The notes under the pieces: model-generated
Databases searched by the model: none
What the model was told of the DNA's origin: nothing
What the model saw: only the letters and a program-made list of their open reading frames with translations
Made by a program: the position numbers and the translations under genes
In this document: piece by piece, positions 28,121-37,531 of the stretch
How positions within the stretch are numbered: the stretch's first letter is position 1
Layout: every line of letters begins with the position of its first letter
Assembly: GCA_038320345.1 (NCBI GenBank)
Contig: JBBQED010000005.1
Span: 228,470 to 292,469 of the forward strand
Direction: 5' to 3'
From: JBBQED01 sp038320345
Lineage (GTDB): Bacteria > Bacteroidota > Bacteroidia > AKYH767-A > OLB10
Length of the DNA stretch: 64,000 nt

Positions 28121-31100
28121 ATGAAAAAACAGTCAATCTACGCTGAACTCGAAAATCGTGTATTAGTAATCGATGGTGCAATGGGAACCATGATTCAACG
28201 TTATACTCTTTCGGATGCTGATTATCGTGGCGATCGATTTAAAGATTGGCCTCATGAAGTGAAAGGGAATAATGAATTACTTTCTTTAGTGAGACCCGAC
28301 ATTATATCTGCAATTCATCTCGAATATTTGGAAGCTGGTGCAGACATTATTGAAACCAATACTTTTAATGCACAGCGTATTTCCATGGCAGATTATCACA
28401 TGGAAGAATTTTCTTTCGAGCTTAATTTGGAGTCTGCAAAGCTTGCCAGAGAAGCAGTTCAAACTTATATGCAAAAACACGGTGACGCCTTACCGAAGTT
28501 TGTTGCAGGAGCTGTAGGTCCTACTAATCGTACTGCTTCATTATCTCCTGATGTAAATGATCCTGGATTTAGAGCAGTAAATTTTGATCAGTTGGTAGAG
28601 GCTTATTCTGAACAAGTGAGGGCTTTGATGGAAGGCGGTGTCGATCTCATTTTGCTGGAAACAATTTTCGATACTTTAAATGCTAAGGCCGCACTCTTTG
28701 CAGTGCAATCTGTTTTTGAAGAAAAAAATATTGTACTTCCTGTGATGGTTTCAGGAACTATTACTGATGCAAGTGGAAGAACGCTAAGCGGACAAACTGT
28801 TGAAGCATTCCTACATTCGGTTTCTCATGTTAACCTTTTGAGTATTGGATTGAACTGCGCACTTGGGGCAAAAGAAATGCGTCCTCATTTAGAAGAACTA
28901 GCTGAAAAAGCTCCATTTTTTATAAGTGCTTATCCGAACGCTGGATTACCAAATCAGTTTGGCGAATACGATGAATCAGCACATGATATGGGTCATCATA
29001 TCCATGATTTTCTGAATAGTGGTTTTCTGAATATCGTTGGCGGTTGTTGTGGTACGACTCCTGAACATATTCGTGAAATTGCAAAACTGGCTGCAAAAGC
29101 AAAACCTCGTGTAAAACCAGAAAGAGATACACTCTTACATCTTAGCGGACTGGAGGCTGTGAATCTTCGTCCCGATAGTAATTTTATGAATGTTGGTGAA
29201 AGAACTAACGTTACGGGTAGCCGAAAATTTGCGAAACTTATTGCTGATAATAATTATGAAGAAGCATTGGCAATCGCAAGAAATCAAGTGGAAGGAGGTG
29301 CTCAGGCAATTGATGTGAACATGGATGAAGGTATGCTGGATTCAGAAGCTGCTATGGTGAAATTTCTTAACCTCATGGCTGCTGAACCGGATATTGCTAA
29401 ACTTCCCGTGATGATTGACTCCTCGAAATTTCATGTGATTGAAGCAGGATTAAAATGTACACAGGGTAAAAGTATTGTTAATTCTATTTCTCTGAAAGAA
29501 GGAGAAGAAACATTCGTTAAACAAGCAAATCTGATCCGAAAGTTTGGAGCTGCGGTAATTGTAATGGCGTTTGATGAAGCTGGTCAAGCAGATAATTATC
29601 AACGCAGAATTGAAATTTGTAAACGCGCTTATGATATTCTCGTTAACAAAGTAAAATTTCCTCCTCAGGATATTATTTTTGATCCTAATATTTTCCCCGT
29701 TGCAACAGGGATGGATGAACATCGTTTAAATGCGCTTGATTATTTTGAAGCTACTAAATGGATAAAACAAAATCTTCCTTTTGCTAAAGTGAGTGGAGGC
29801 GTGAGTAATGTGTCGTTTTCATTTCGTGGTAATGATGGTATGAGAGAAGCGATTCATGCTGCATTTCTCTATCATGCCATTAAATCGGGAATGGATATGG
29901 GCATTGTAAATCCTGGTCAGTTGCAGATTTATGATGAGGTGAATAAAGAGTTAATGGAACGTGTGGAAGATGTGTTGCTGAATCGCAGAGAGGATGCTAC
30001 CGAAAGATTAATCACGCTCGCAGAACAAGCTAAAGGTACAGGTAAGAAACAGGAGCGTGATGAAGAGTGGAGAAATGCACCTGTTGAGGAGCGTTTAACG
30101 CACGCATTGGTAAAAGGAATTGTAGAATATATTGATCAGGATACAGAGGAAGCTCGTCAGAAATTTCCTAGAGCATTGAATTTGATTGAAGGTCCTTTGA
30201 TGGATGGGATGAGTGTAGTAGGGGATCTTTTTGGAGCTGGTAAAATGTTCCTCCCGCAAGTTGTAAAAAGTGCACGTGTGATGAAAAAAGCCGTCGCATA
30301 TTTATTGCCATTCATCGAACTAGAAAAAGTTGCGGGTGATAAAAAGAATGGAAAAATTGTAATGGCAACGGTGAAGGGAGATGTTCATGATATTGGAAAA
30401 AATATTGTTGGAGTTGTATTAGCTTGTAATAATTACGATGTGGTGGATCTGGGAGTGATGGTTCCTGCTGATAAAATTCTAGAAGCTGCAAGAAGAGAAA
30501 ATGCAGATGTGATTGGGTTAAGTGGTTTGATTACCCCTTCTCTTGATGAAATGGTGCATATGGCAAAAGAAATGCAACGACAAGGTTTCACAATTCCTTT
30601 GATGATTGGTGGAGCTACTACTTCTAGAGTACATACTGCGGTGAAAATTGCGCCGCATTATATGCATCCTGTTATTCATGTGAACGATGCTTCCAGAAGC
30701 GTCCCTGCGGTGAGTGCTTTGATTTCCGCTACGCTGAAAGATGAATTTGTAAAGAAAACCAATCTCGATTATGAACGTCTTCGATTGCAAAACGCAAATG
30801 CGCAATCGGCAAAGAAATTTATTACAATGGAGAAAGCGCGCAGCAATAAATTCGCTGGCGATTGGAGTAATGGAACGATTGTTAAGCCGGCGTTTATCGG
30901 AAATAAATATTTTAATAACTTCCCGCTTGCGGAACTTGTTCCGTACATCGACTGGACTCCATTTTTTCACAGTTGGGAAATGAAAGGGAGTTATCCTAAA
31001 ATTTTAAGTGATCCTGAGCGTGGTGTCGAGGCTACTAAATTATATAAGGATGCACAGGATATGCTTGCTAAATTAGTTGCTGAAGGTTGGATTAAAGCAC

Positions 31101-31792
31101 ATGCAGTTATTGGATTGTATCCTGCTAATTCCATTGGAGATGATATTGAAGTGTATGCAGATGATTCACGAAAGTCAGTACTAACTAAATTCCATACCCT
31201 TCGTCAACAAACATTGAAACCCGATGGTCAACCAAATATAGCACTCTCCGATTTTGTGGCTCCTAAAGAACTGGGGAAAACAGATTATATCGGCGGATTT
31301 GCTGTTACTACCGGTGATGGTATTGATGAATGGGTTGCAAAATTTGAAAGTGAGCATGATGATTATTCTGCCATAATGTTGAAGTCGCTCGCCGACAGGT
31401 TAGCGGAAGCATTTGCAGAGCGCATGCATGAAATGGTGCGTAAAGAATTCTGGGCATACGCAAAAGAAGAAAACCTGAGTAGTGATGAAATGATTGCAGA
31501 ATCTTATCGTGGTATTCGCCCAGCTCCAGGATATCCCGCTCAGCCTGATCATACCGAAAAAGAAACGCTATTCCGCTTACTGGAAGTTTCAAAGTATACT
31601 GGAATCACACTTACCGAAAGTATGGCCATGTTTCCAACCGCTTCCGTAAGTGGGCTCTATCTCGCACATCCAAAAGCTCATTATTTTGGATTGGGTAAAA
31701 TTACCCGCGAACAAGTGGAGGATTACGCAACTCGTAAAGGAATGAGTGTAGAAGAGGGCGAACGTTGGTTACGACCTGCCATGATTGATTGA
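28121..31792 (+). CDS. metH: Cobalamin-dependent methionine synthase
   Basis: MetH transfers a methyl group from methyltetrahydrofolate through cobalamin to homocysteine. The 1223-residue protein has all four modules. The homocysteine-binding domain has zinc-type Cys residues in GGCCGTTPEH (about 306-315), the pterin-binding domain opens FMNVGERTNVTGS (about 354), and the B12-binding domain has the DVHDIGKN ligand motif (about 755). The C-terminal activation domain has RGIRPAPGYPAQPDH (about 1130-1145), where SAM binds for reductive reactivation. It is preceded by a SAM-I riboswitch and terminator, so it should fall when SAM is high. Cobalamin must be imported or made elsewhere. A separate metF is not in the window. 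Confidence 0.97.
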   Translation: MKKQSIYAELENRVLVIDGAMGTMIQRYTLSDADYRGDRFKDWPHEVKGNNELLSLVRPDIISAIHLEYLEAGADIIETNTFNAQRISMADYHMEEFSFELNLESAKLAREAVQTYMQKHGDALPKFVAGAVGPTNRTASLSPDVNDPGFRAVNFDQLVEAYSEQVRALMEGGVDLILLETIFDTLNAKAALFAVQSVFEEKNIVLPVMVSGTITDASGRTLSGQTVEAFLHSVSHVNLLSIGLNCALGAKEMRPHLEELAEKAPFFISAYPNAGLPNQFGEYDESAHDMGHHIHDFLNSGFLNIVGGCCGTTPEHIREIAKLAAKAKPRVKPERDTLLHLSGLEAVNLRPDSNFMNVGERTNVTGSRKFAKLIADNNYEEALAIARNQVEGGAQAIDVNMDEGMLDSEAAMVKFLNLMAAEPDIAKLPVMIDSSKFHVIEAGLKCTQGKSIVNSISLKEGEETFVKQANLIRKFGAAVIVMAFDEAGQADNYQRRIEICKRAYDILVNKVKFPPQDIIFDPNIFPVATGMDEHRLNALDYFEATKWIKQNLPFAKVSGGVSNVSFSFRGNDGMREAIHAAFLYHAIKSGMDMGIVNPGQLQIYDEVNKELMERVEDVLLNRREDATERLITLAEQAKGTGKKQERDEEWRNAPVEERLTHALVKGIVEYIDQDTEEARQKFPRALNLIEGPLMDGMSVVGDLFGAGKMFLPQVVKSARVMKKAVAYLLPFIELEKVAGDKKNGKIVMATVKGDVHDIGKNIVGVVLACNNYDVVDLGVMVPADKILEAARRENADVIGLSGLITPSLDEMVHMAKEMQRQGFTIPLMIGGATTSRVHTAVKIAPHYMHPVIHVNDASRSVPAVSALISATLKDEFVKKTNLDYERLRLQNANAQSAKKFITMEKARSNKFAGDWSNGTIVKPAFIGNKYFNNFPLAELVPYIDWTPFFHSWEMKGSYPKILSDPERGVEATKLYKDAQDMLAKLVAEGWIKAHAVIGLYPANSIGDDIEVYADDSRKSVLTKFHTLRQQTLKPDGQPNIALSDFVAPKELGKTDYIGGFAVTTGDGIDEWVAKFESEHDDYSAIMLKSLADRLAEAFAERMHEMVRKEFWAYAKEENLSSDEMIAESYRGIRPAPGYPAQPDHTEKETLFRLLEVSKYTGITLTESMAMFPTASVSGLYLAHPKAHYFGLGKITREQVEDYATRKGMSVEEGERWLRPAMID

Positions 31793-31914
31793 TAAATCAA
31801 TGATAAATTCCTTGAATTTTGAGGGATCCGTAGACTCGGAAACGTAGTCAAAAGTTAAGAAATGTTTAAATCGTTAGCAAACTAGAGGAAAGCTATATTT
31901 ATTACCTTACGCTT

Positions 31915-31977
31915 GATCTGCCTATTCCTGCCTTTGGTCTGCCTCTTTCTACGTTTGGTCTAATGCTTCCTTTTAGA
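31915..31977 (+). repeat. Three imperfect 21-bp tandem repeats
   Basis: Units at 31915-31935, 31936-31956 and 31957-31977 share (G)RTCTGCCT-like starts and CCT/TTT ends. The first two are closest (GATCTGCCTATTCCTGCCTTT versus a GGTCTGCCTC... copy). They lie just upstream of the -7 box of the ABC-exporter operon. Confidence 0.5.
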
Positions 31978-31991
31978 TTACTTTAACATTT

Positions 31992-31999
31992 TAACTTTG
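31992..31999 (+). promoter_or_regulatory. -7 box (TAACTTTG) for the ABC exporter operon
   Basis: An exact TAnnTTTG match lies 17 nt before the ATG of the ATPase gene. No well-placed TTG -33 element is visible; the 21-bp repeats occupy that region. Confidence 0.5.
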
Positions 32000-32016
32000 T
32001 TTTTCTAGGTAATGTT

Positions 32017-32688
32017 ATGATCAGACTGCAACAAGTAAATAAGTCCTATAAAATGGGTGCCAGTAGCATGCATGTTTTGAAAGGTATCGATATGCATATT
32101 CGTGAAGGTGAAATGGTATCTATTATGGGCTCTTCCGGTTCAGGGAAATCTACGTTGTTGAATATCCTTGGAATCCTTGATAAATACGACACCGGAGAAT
32201 ATATCCTAAATGGTATTAAAATAAAAGACCTTAATCAATCCAAAGCAGCAGAAATCAGAAATCGTCAGTTGGGATTTGTTTTTCAATCTTTCAATTTACT
32301 TTCGTTTAAAAATGCAGTTGAGAATGTTGCACTTCCTTTATATTATCAGAAAGTAAGCCGTAAAGAAAGGAATAAACTGGCGCTAGAATTTCTGGATCGG
32401 GTAGGTCTGAAAGATTGGGCAAATCATTCTCCCAATGAAATGTCAGGAGGTCAAAAACAAAGAGTTGCTATTGCACGTGCTTTAATTACCAATCCCAAAG
32501 TTATTTTAGCGGATGAACCTACTGGAGCATTGGATTCGCAAACCACGCTCGAAGTAATGGATATTCTTGATCAGGTGCATCAATCAGGAGTTACAGTTGT
32601 GATTGTGACCCACGAGCCGGATGTTGCTGCACGTACGCAACGACTGATCCGAATTAAAGATGGTTTGATTGTGGATGGTACAGAATAA
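32017..32688 (+). CDS. MacB/LolD-type ABC transporter ATPase
   Basis: The 223-residue ATPase has Walker A GSSGSGKST (about residue 38-46), Q-loop FQSFNLL, signature MSGGQKQRVAIARAL (about 143), Walker B VILADEPTGALD and the switch His in VTHEPD. It is a complete single ATPase of the type that pairs with MacB/FtsX-like permeases for efflux or lipoprotein work. It begins the operon with two permeases and a periplasmic adaptor, pointing to export. The substrate is unknown. Confidence 0.92.
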   Translation: MIRLQQVNKSYKMGASSMHVLKGIDMHIREGEMVSIMGSSGSGKSTLLNILGILDKYDTGEYILNGIKIKDLNQSKAAEIRNRQLGFVFQSFNLLSFKNAVENVALPLYYQKVSRKERNKLALEFLDRVGLKDWANHSPNEMSGGQKQRVAIARALITNPKVILADEPTGALDSQTTLEVMDILDQVHQSGVTVVIVTHEPDVAARTQRLIRIKDGLIVDGTE

Positions 32689-32713
32689 TTAATAGAAAGA
32701 ATAATTTAATAAT

Positions 32714-33943
32714 ATGTTCGATAGAGAAGTCTGGATAGAAATTTTTGCTACCATTCGGGCCAATAGGCTCCGGACTTTCCTCACGGCATTTAGCGTGGCT
32801 TGGGGGATTTTTATCTTGATAATACTCTTAGGATCGGGACAAGGGCTAAGAAATGGAGCAGAAAAACAATTTCAGTCGGATGCAGTAAATTCGATTTGGG
32901 TAAACGGTGGAACTACTAGTAAATCCTATAAAGGTTTTCAACCAGGACGAGATATTCAACTCACCAATGAAGATTATGCAATGATACGCCGTCAAATTTT
33001 AGGAGTGGATAAGATCACTGCTTCTTATGATGGAAGAAATGTGCGCACGCTGAATTATGGTAAAGAAAATGGTGCTTTTACAGTAAGATCCTGTATGCCG
33101 GATCATGATTATTTAGAGAATTGTACAGTTATTAAAGGAAGGTTTATTAATGATATGGATATTTCTCAATACCGTAAAGTTTGCGCTATGGGAGAACCGG
33201 TTCAGAAGGAATTATTTAAAAATCAGGATCCAATCGGAAAATATATTAATGTAGATGGAATCCCCTTTAAAGTGGTGGGGATTTTTACAGATCCAGGTCG
33301 TGGAGATAATGATCGGATTTATATTCCAGTAAGTACTGCTCAACGTGCTTTCAATGGACAGAATAAATTGAGTGTACTCTGGTTGGGAACGGGTGATATG
33401 GGTCCTGAACGCAGCGAGAAAATGGCAGGTGATATTAAAAAGATGCTTGCACAGAAATATAGTTTTGATATTACAGATGACAAGGCAGTATATGTAAACA
33501 ATAATTCTTTAGAGTATGTTAGAATTATGAATATGTTGGGCGGGATCAGAGCATTTATCTGGTTTATCGGTATTGGAACACTCTTCGCCGGTATTGTGGG
33601 GGTAAGTAATATTATGATGATTGCAGTAAAAGAACGAACAAAAGAAATTGGTGTTCGAAAAGCGATTGGCGCTAATCCTGGTTCTATCGTTGGTATGATT
33701 ATTCAAGAAAGTGTGCTGATTACGGCAACAGCGGGTTATATTGGATTAATGGCTGGAGTATTTCTACTCGAATTAGCAGCTAAATTCATGCCTCCTAGTG
33801 ATTTCTTCCTGAATCCTGAAGTGAACCTGGGAGTTGCTATCTCTGCTACTTTCGTATTAATTATTTCTGGAGCCTTGGCAGGATTGTTTCCTGCATTGAA
33901 AGCTGCGCGTATTGAACCCATTGTTGCCTTGCGTGACGAATAA
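32714..33943 (+). CDS. MacB-type ABC permease (first)
   Basis: The 409-residue permease has one N-terminal membrane segment (TFLTAFSVAWGIFILIILLG), a large periplasmic MacB-type core domain (about residues 45-270) and three C-terminal helices of the FtsX family. The coupling region VKERTKEIGVRKAIGANPGSI is the FtsX hallmark. It shares its layout with the next gene, suggesting a heterodimeric permease. It starts 25 nt after the ATPase. Confidence 0.88.
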   Translation: MFDREVWIEIFATIRANRLRTFLTAFSVAWGIFILIILLGSGQGLRNGAEKQFQSDAVNSIWVNGGTTSKSYKGFQPGRDIQLTNEDYAMIRRQILGVDKITASYDGRNVRTLNYGKENGAFTVRSCMPDHDYLENCTVIKGRFINDMDISQYRKVCAMGEPVQKELFKNQDPIGKYINVDGIPFKVVGIFTDPGRGDNDRIYIPVSTAQRAFNGQNKLSVLWLGTGDMGPERSEKMAGDIKKMLAQKYSFDITDDKAVYVNNNSLEYVRIMNMLGGIRAFIWFIGIGTLFAGIVGVSNIMMIAVKERTKEIGVRKAIGANPGSIVGMIIQESVLITATAGYIGLMAGVFLLELAAKFMPPSDFFLNPEVNLGVAISATFVLIISGALAGLFPALKAARIEPIVALRDE

Positions 33944-34010
33944 AAAGTAGATTGGAATGATTAAAATAGTTTGCACAAGTGTTTTAAATCGTCTCTAAAA
34001 AAATTGAATC

Positions 34011-35264
34011 ATGTTCGACAGAGATAATTGGCAGGAGATATTTGCCACGATAAAAAAGAATAAACTAAGAACCTTCCTGACTTGTCTCGGGGTGTTCTGG
34101 GGAATCTTTATGCTTGTTGTAATGCTTGGTTCTGGTAACGGACTCAAAGCAGGAATCATGAATGATTTTCAAGGTACTGCAACGAATAGTTTTTTCTGCT
34201 GGGCACAACGAACTTCAAAGCCATACAAAGGAATGAAACCTGGTAGGCGTTATAATTTTAATAATAGCGATTACCTTGCTTTGTTAAAAGTGCCAGAATT
34301 GGGAACTGTTGCACCGATGAATCAATTGGGAGATTATCAGGGCACCAGTAATGTTGTTCGTGGATTAAAAACGGGTGGCTTTTCAGTAAATGGATGTTAT
34401 CCTGCTCTTGGAAAAATTGAATCCATTAAAGTTAAGCACGGACGCTTTCTAAATGATAATGATTTAAAAGATCGCAGAAAGGTAGTGGTGATTGGAAAAC
34501 GGGCTCGTGAAATTTTATTCGAACCGAAAGAAGAACCCATCGGACAGTATATTCGAGTTAATGGAGTCTACTTCTGTGTGATTGGTGTTACTACTCCAAC
34601 TGCTTCAGGTCAGCGGGCAGAAGAGCAAAGTTCTACGATTTATGTACCGTTCTCTACATTTCAGCAAGCGTTTAATTATGGCGATGTAGTGGGATGGTTT
34701 GCGATCACAGCTAACGACGGAGTTAGTGCCTCCGATGCAGAAGATAAAGCACTCGGTATTCTTCGTGATCGTCATAAAATAGATCCTCAAGATCTCATGG
34801 CGATAGGTCATTGGAATATGGAAAAAGAATTTAATAAACTGAATGGTTTATTTTCCGGAATCAATGGATTAGTATGGGTAGTAGGTATCGGAACATTACT
34901 TGCCGGTATTATTGGAGTAAGTAATATTATGTTGATAGTAGTGAAAGAAAGAACCAAAGAAATCGGAATCCGTAGAGCCATCGGTGCTCCACCTGCGGAG
35001 ATCGTTAAGCAATTGATTCTTGAATCAGTTTTCCTTACTGCAATTGCAGGATATTTTGGTTTGGTTGTATCGGTAGGCTTACTTGAATTAGTAGCTTCTT
35101 CTCTACCTGCCGATGATACCAGTATGTTTCGGAATCCAGGAATAGATATTAACGTTGCCTTAACTGCATTAACGGTGCTTGTGGTGGCAGGTGCGTTAGC
35201 CGGATTAATTCCTGCTAAGAAAGCTGTAGCAATAAGTCCTGTTGAAGCGCTCAGAGCCGAATAA
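34011..35264 (+). CDS. MacB-type ABC permease (second)
   Basis: The 417-residue permease is a paralog of the first: N-terminal helix (TFLTCLGVFWGIFMLVVMLG), periplasmic core, and FtsX-type C-terminal helices with VKERTKEIGIRRAIGAPPAEIV. The two likely form a heterodimer that uses the single ATPase. It is followed 27 nt later by the adaptor gene. Substrate is unknown; antibiotic, peptide or lipid efflux are typical for the family. Confidence 0.88.
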   Translation: MFDRDNWQEIFATIKKNKLRTFLTCLGVFWGIFMLVVMLGSGNGLKAGIMNDFQGTATNSFFCWAQRTSKPYKGMKPGRRYNFNNSDYLALLKVPELGTVAPMNQLGDYQGTSNVVRGLKTGGFSVNGCYPALGKIESIKVKHGRFLNDNDLKDRRKVVVIGKRAREILFEPKEEPIGQYIRVNGVYFCVIGVTTPTASGQRAEEQSSTIYVPFSTFQQAFNYGDVVGWFAITANDGVSASDAEDKALGILRDRHKIDPQDLMAIGHWNMEKEFNKLNGLFSGINGLVWVVGIGTLLAGIIGVSNIMLIVVKERTKEIGIRRAIGAPPAEIVKQLILESVFLTAIAGYFGLVVSVGLLELVASSLPADDTSMFRNPGIDINVALTALTVLVVAGALAGLIPAKKAVAISPVEALRAE

Positions 35265-35291
35265 AAAAATAAAATTCAATACAATAAAGTT

Positions 35292-36401
35292 ATGTTTAAA
35301 AAGATTTTTCGGATAGCCCTACTGTTAGTAATGGTGGGTACCTTTATCTGGACACTTTGGTTTCTGTATGCAAAATCTCAAAAACCCGATGTGGTTTTTC
35401 AGACTCAGGTTCCAGTTAAAACGGATATTATCAAGAAAACCGTGGCTACTGGATCCGTGGTTCCAAGACGAGAAGTGCTCGTTAAATCACAGGTCTCTGG
35501 CATTGTTGATGAGATTTATGTGCAGGCTGGGCACATGATTAAAAAAGGCGAAGCTATTGCTAAGGTGAGAATCATTCCGAATATGATTAGCCTAAACGAA
35601 GCCGAAAGTAGAGTGAATAAAGCGCAGATCAGTTACGATCAAGCGAAAGTGGATTTCGATCGTTATCGGCAATTGTTTACCAATAAGGTGGTAAGTACTG
35701 CAGAGTTTCAACAGTATGAGGTAAGAATGCGTTCTGCAAATGAGGAACTGAAATCATCTAAAGATAACCTCGACTTAATTAAAGATGGGGTTGCGAAAAG
35801 TTCTGGTAAAGCTACCAATACGATCATTCGTGCAACACTTAGCGGAATGGTGCTCGATGTTCCAGTGAAAGAAGGCTTCTCTGTTATTGAAGCAAATACT
35901 TTTAATGAGGGAACTACCATTGCGTCCGTTGCGGATATGGGCGAAATGATTTTTGAAGGAAAAGTAGATGAGTCGGAAGTAGGAAAAATTAAACAAGGGA
36001 TGAGTCTGATTTTAACAGTAGGGGCCATCGAAAACCAAAAGTTTAAAGCAGAACTCGAGTATATTTCTCCTAAAGGAATTACTGAAAATGGTGCGATACA
36101 ATTTCAGATTCGTGCTGCTGTGAAGTTAGAATCTAATCAGTTTCTCAGAGCAGGTTATAGCGCTAATGCAGATATTATTCTTGCAGAAAAAGATAAAGTT
36201 CTCTCATTGCCAGAAAGTGTTTTGCAGTTTGCAGGAGATACCACTTACGTAGAAGTAGAAATGAAAGCGAATGAATACCGTAAGCAAGTATTGAAGACTG
36301 GTTTATCGGATGGAATAAATATTGAGATTCTTGATGGAATAACTGAAAAGGATAAAGTTAAAATTCCATTGGGTACTGCTGAAGGAGATAAAAAATCCTA
36401 A
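35292..36401 (+). CDS. Periplasmic adaptor (HlyD/MacA-type membrane fusion protein)
   Basis: The 369-residue protein has an N-terminal membrane anchor (IALLLVMVGTFIWTLWFLYA), a lipoyl/biotinyl-like domain (VKSQVSGIVDEIYVQAGHMIKKGEAIAKV), an alpha-hairpin coiled coil (about residues 95-165), and beta-barrel and membrane-proximal parts. Such adaptors join an inner-membrane transporter to a TolC channel. It closes the ABC operon, and a bidirectional terminator follows. Confidence 0.9.
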   Translation: MFKKIFRIALLLVMVGTFIWTLWFLYAKSQKPDVVFQTQVPVKTDIIKKTVATGSVVPRREVLVKSQVSGIVDEIYVQAGHMIKKGEAIAKVRIIPNMISLNEAESRVNKAQISYDQAKVDFDRYRQLFTNKVVSTAEFQQYEVRMRSANEELKSSKDNLDLIKDGVAKSSGKATNTIIRATLSGMVLDVPVKEGFSVIEANTFNEGTTIASVADMGEMIFEGKVDESEVGKIKQGMSLILTVGAIENQKFKAELEYISPKGITENGAIQFQIRAAVKLESNQFLRAGYSANADIILAEKDKVLSLPESVLQFAGDTTYVEVEMKANEYRKQVLKTGLSDGINIEILDGITEKDKVKIPLGTAEGDKKS

Positions 36402-36451
36402 GGTGATCAAGAGTAGCTAAAAATCAAATTCAAGTAAAAATAATAGTCAAT

Positions 36452-36481
36452 AAAAAACCCCGCGATGAGCGGGGTCTTTTA
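36452..36481. terminator. Bidirectional terminator between adaptor and lipoprotein genes
   Basis: CCCCGC and GCGGGG pair around a GATGA loop; an A-run precedes (36452-36457) and TCTTTTATTT follows. It serves the adaptor gene on + and the Ala-rich lipoprotein gene on the minus strand, which ends at 36501. Confidence 0.88.
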
Positions 36482-36500
36482 TTTATTTACAATCCGGCAA

Positions 36501-36722
36501 TTACTTAGTTGCAGCAGCTGCAGCAGCAGCAGCAGAATCAACTGTAGCTACACCAGCAGCAGTTGCAGAATCAACTTGAGCAACAGCTTCAGTAGCCATC
36601 TCAGTAGCAGTTGTAGCTGTAGTATCCATTGTAGATTCAGTAGTTTCAGCAGTTTTAGAACCGCAAGAAGATAGAGCAACTACGAAAGTAGCAGCAGCAA
36701 GGATTGATGTGAATTTTTTCAT
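36501..36722 (-). CDS. Small Ala/Thr-rich lipoprotein
   Basis: The 73-residue protein has a signal peptide ending in lipobox LSSC (Cys at residue 20), then a low-complexity Ala, Thr, Ser, Glu tail with a run of Ala near the C terminus. The run is encoded by a GCA/CAG-type trinucleotide tract (36511-36535). It diverges from the sigma-factor gene across 194 bp. The tail is too simple for homology; function is unknown, perhaps an abundant cell-wall lipoprotein. The lipobox, start and terminator support a real gene. Confidence 0.75.
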   Translation of the reverse strand: MKKFTSILAAATFVVALSSCGSKTAETTESTMDTTATTATEMATEAVAQVDSATAAGVATVDSAAAAAAAATK

Positions 36723-36778
36723 TTTGTAGTGATGAGTTTTAGTTTGATACTTACAACTTAATACTTACATGGCTAAAA

Positions 36779-36906
36779 GGTAACCTGCTTTTTTTAGGGA
36801 GAAGTGAAACTTAATTATAACTGATTGAAAATGAATAGATAAAAGTTGAAAAATACTTGGGTTACCCCAAAAAATGATGCATTATTTTCAAGTTCTTTGG
36901 GTTACC
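36779..36906 (+). promoter_or_regulatory. Three GGGTTACCC-like near-palindromic sites
   Basis: TTGGGTTACC occurs at 36857-36866 and again at 36897-36906, exactly 40 bp apart; GGTAACC, the reverse form, occurs at 36779-36785. GGGT-T-ACCC is a palindrome around one central base. The 40-bp spacing is close to four helical turns. The sites lie between the lipoprotein gene and the sigma-factor gene, so they are candidate operators or sigma-specific promoter elements. Confidence 0.45.
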
Positions 36907-36916
36907 TATTTGATAA

Positions 36917-37531
36917 ATGGGAATTAAAAGACAATCAGGTATGAAACAAGTTCAGACTGTATCGGAAGAAGGTCTTCTTCAATCGCTACAGGAGGGTGAT
37001 GAAAAGGCTCTCAAATCCATTTACCGGCAGAACTATCAAATGATGGTAAATCTGGTAATGAATAATGGAGGGAGTTTGCAGGAAGCAAAAGATGTGTATC
37101 AAGAATCGATCATCATCTTTTATGAAAAAGTGAAGGAAGAGGATTTTATCCTGAATTGCAGAATTAAAACATTTCTGTATTCGGTAGGTAGAAACCTCTG
37201 GCTGAAACAACTTCAACGTAAAAATAAATACGCCGACCCGCTAACTGATACCGATGAGTATATTGATCTGCAACAGGAAGATCTAGGGCAGAAAGAAGAA
37301 CAGTACACTGCAATGCACACCGCTCTTGAGAGCTTGGGAGAACCTTGCAGATCATTATTAAAGGATTTCTACCTGAAAAGTCAGAGTATGGAAGAGATCT
37401 CTGAGAAATTTGGCTATACTAATGCGGATAACGCAAAAAACCAGAAGTATAAATGTTTGAAACGCCTCAAAAAAGTGTTTTTCGGGGTGTATAACAAAGA
37501 CGGAGGAAATAGTTATGATGAGCAGAATTGA
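36917..37531 (+). CDS. Sigma-70 family (ECF-like) RNA polymerase sigma factor
   Basis: The 204-residue protein has a sigma region 2-like part (KSIYRQNYQMMVNLV, then LQEAKDVYQESIIIFYEKV, about residues 36-75) and a region 4 helix-turn-helix (LYLKSQSMEEISEKFGYT-like segment at about 150-168, then AKNQKYKCLKRLKK). It should direct RNA polymerase to a small regulon. Its 3' end overlaps the next gene by 17 bp, a layout typical of a sigma factor with its anti-sigma. A Met eight codons downstream is an alternative start. Confidence 0.85.
   Translation: MGIKRQSGMKQVQTVSEEGLLQSLQEGDEKALKSIYRQNYQMMVNLVMNNGGSLQEAKDVYQESIIIFYEKVKEEDFILNCRIKTFLYSVGRNLWLKQLQRKNKYADPLTDTDEYIDLQQEDLGQKEEQYTAMHTALESLGEPCRSLLKDFYLKSQSMEEISEKFGYTNADNAKNQKYKCLKRLKKVFFGVYNKDGGNSYDEQN

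Noticed and set aside
36465..36674. Ser/Cys-rich 69-codon + strand frame
   Set aside because: It is antisense to the Ala-rich lipoprotein gene, crosses the terminator, and owes its composition to the CAG tract.
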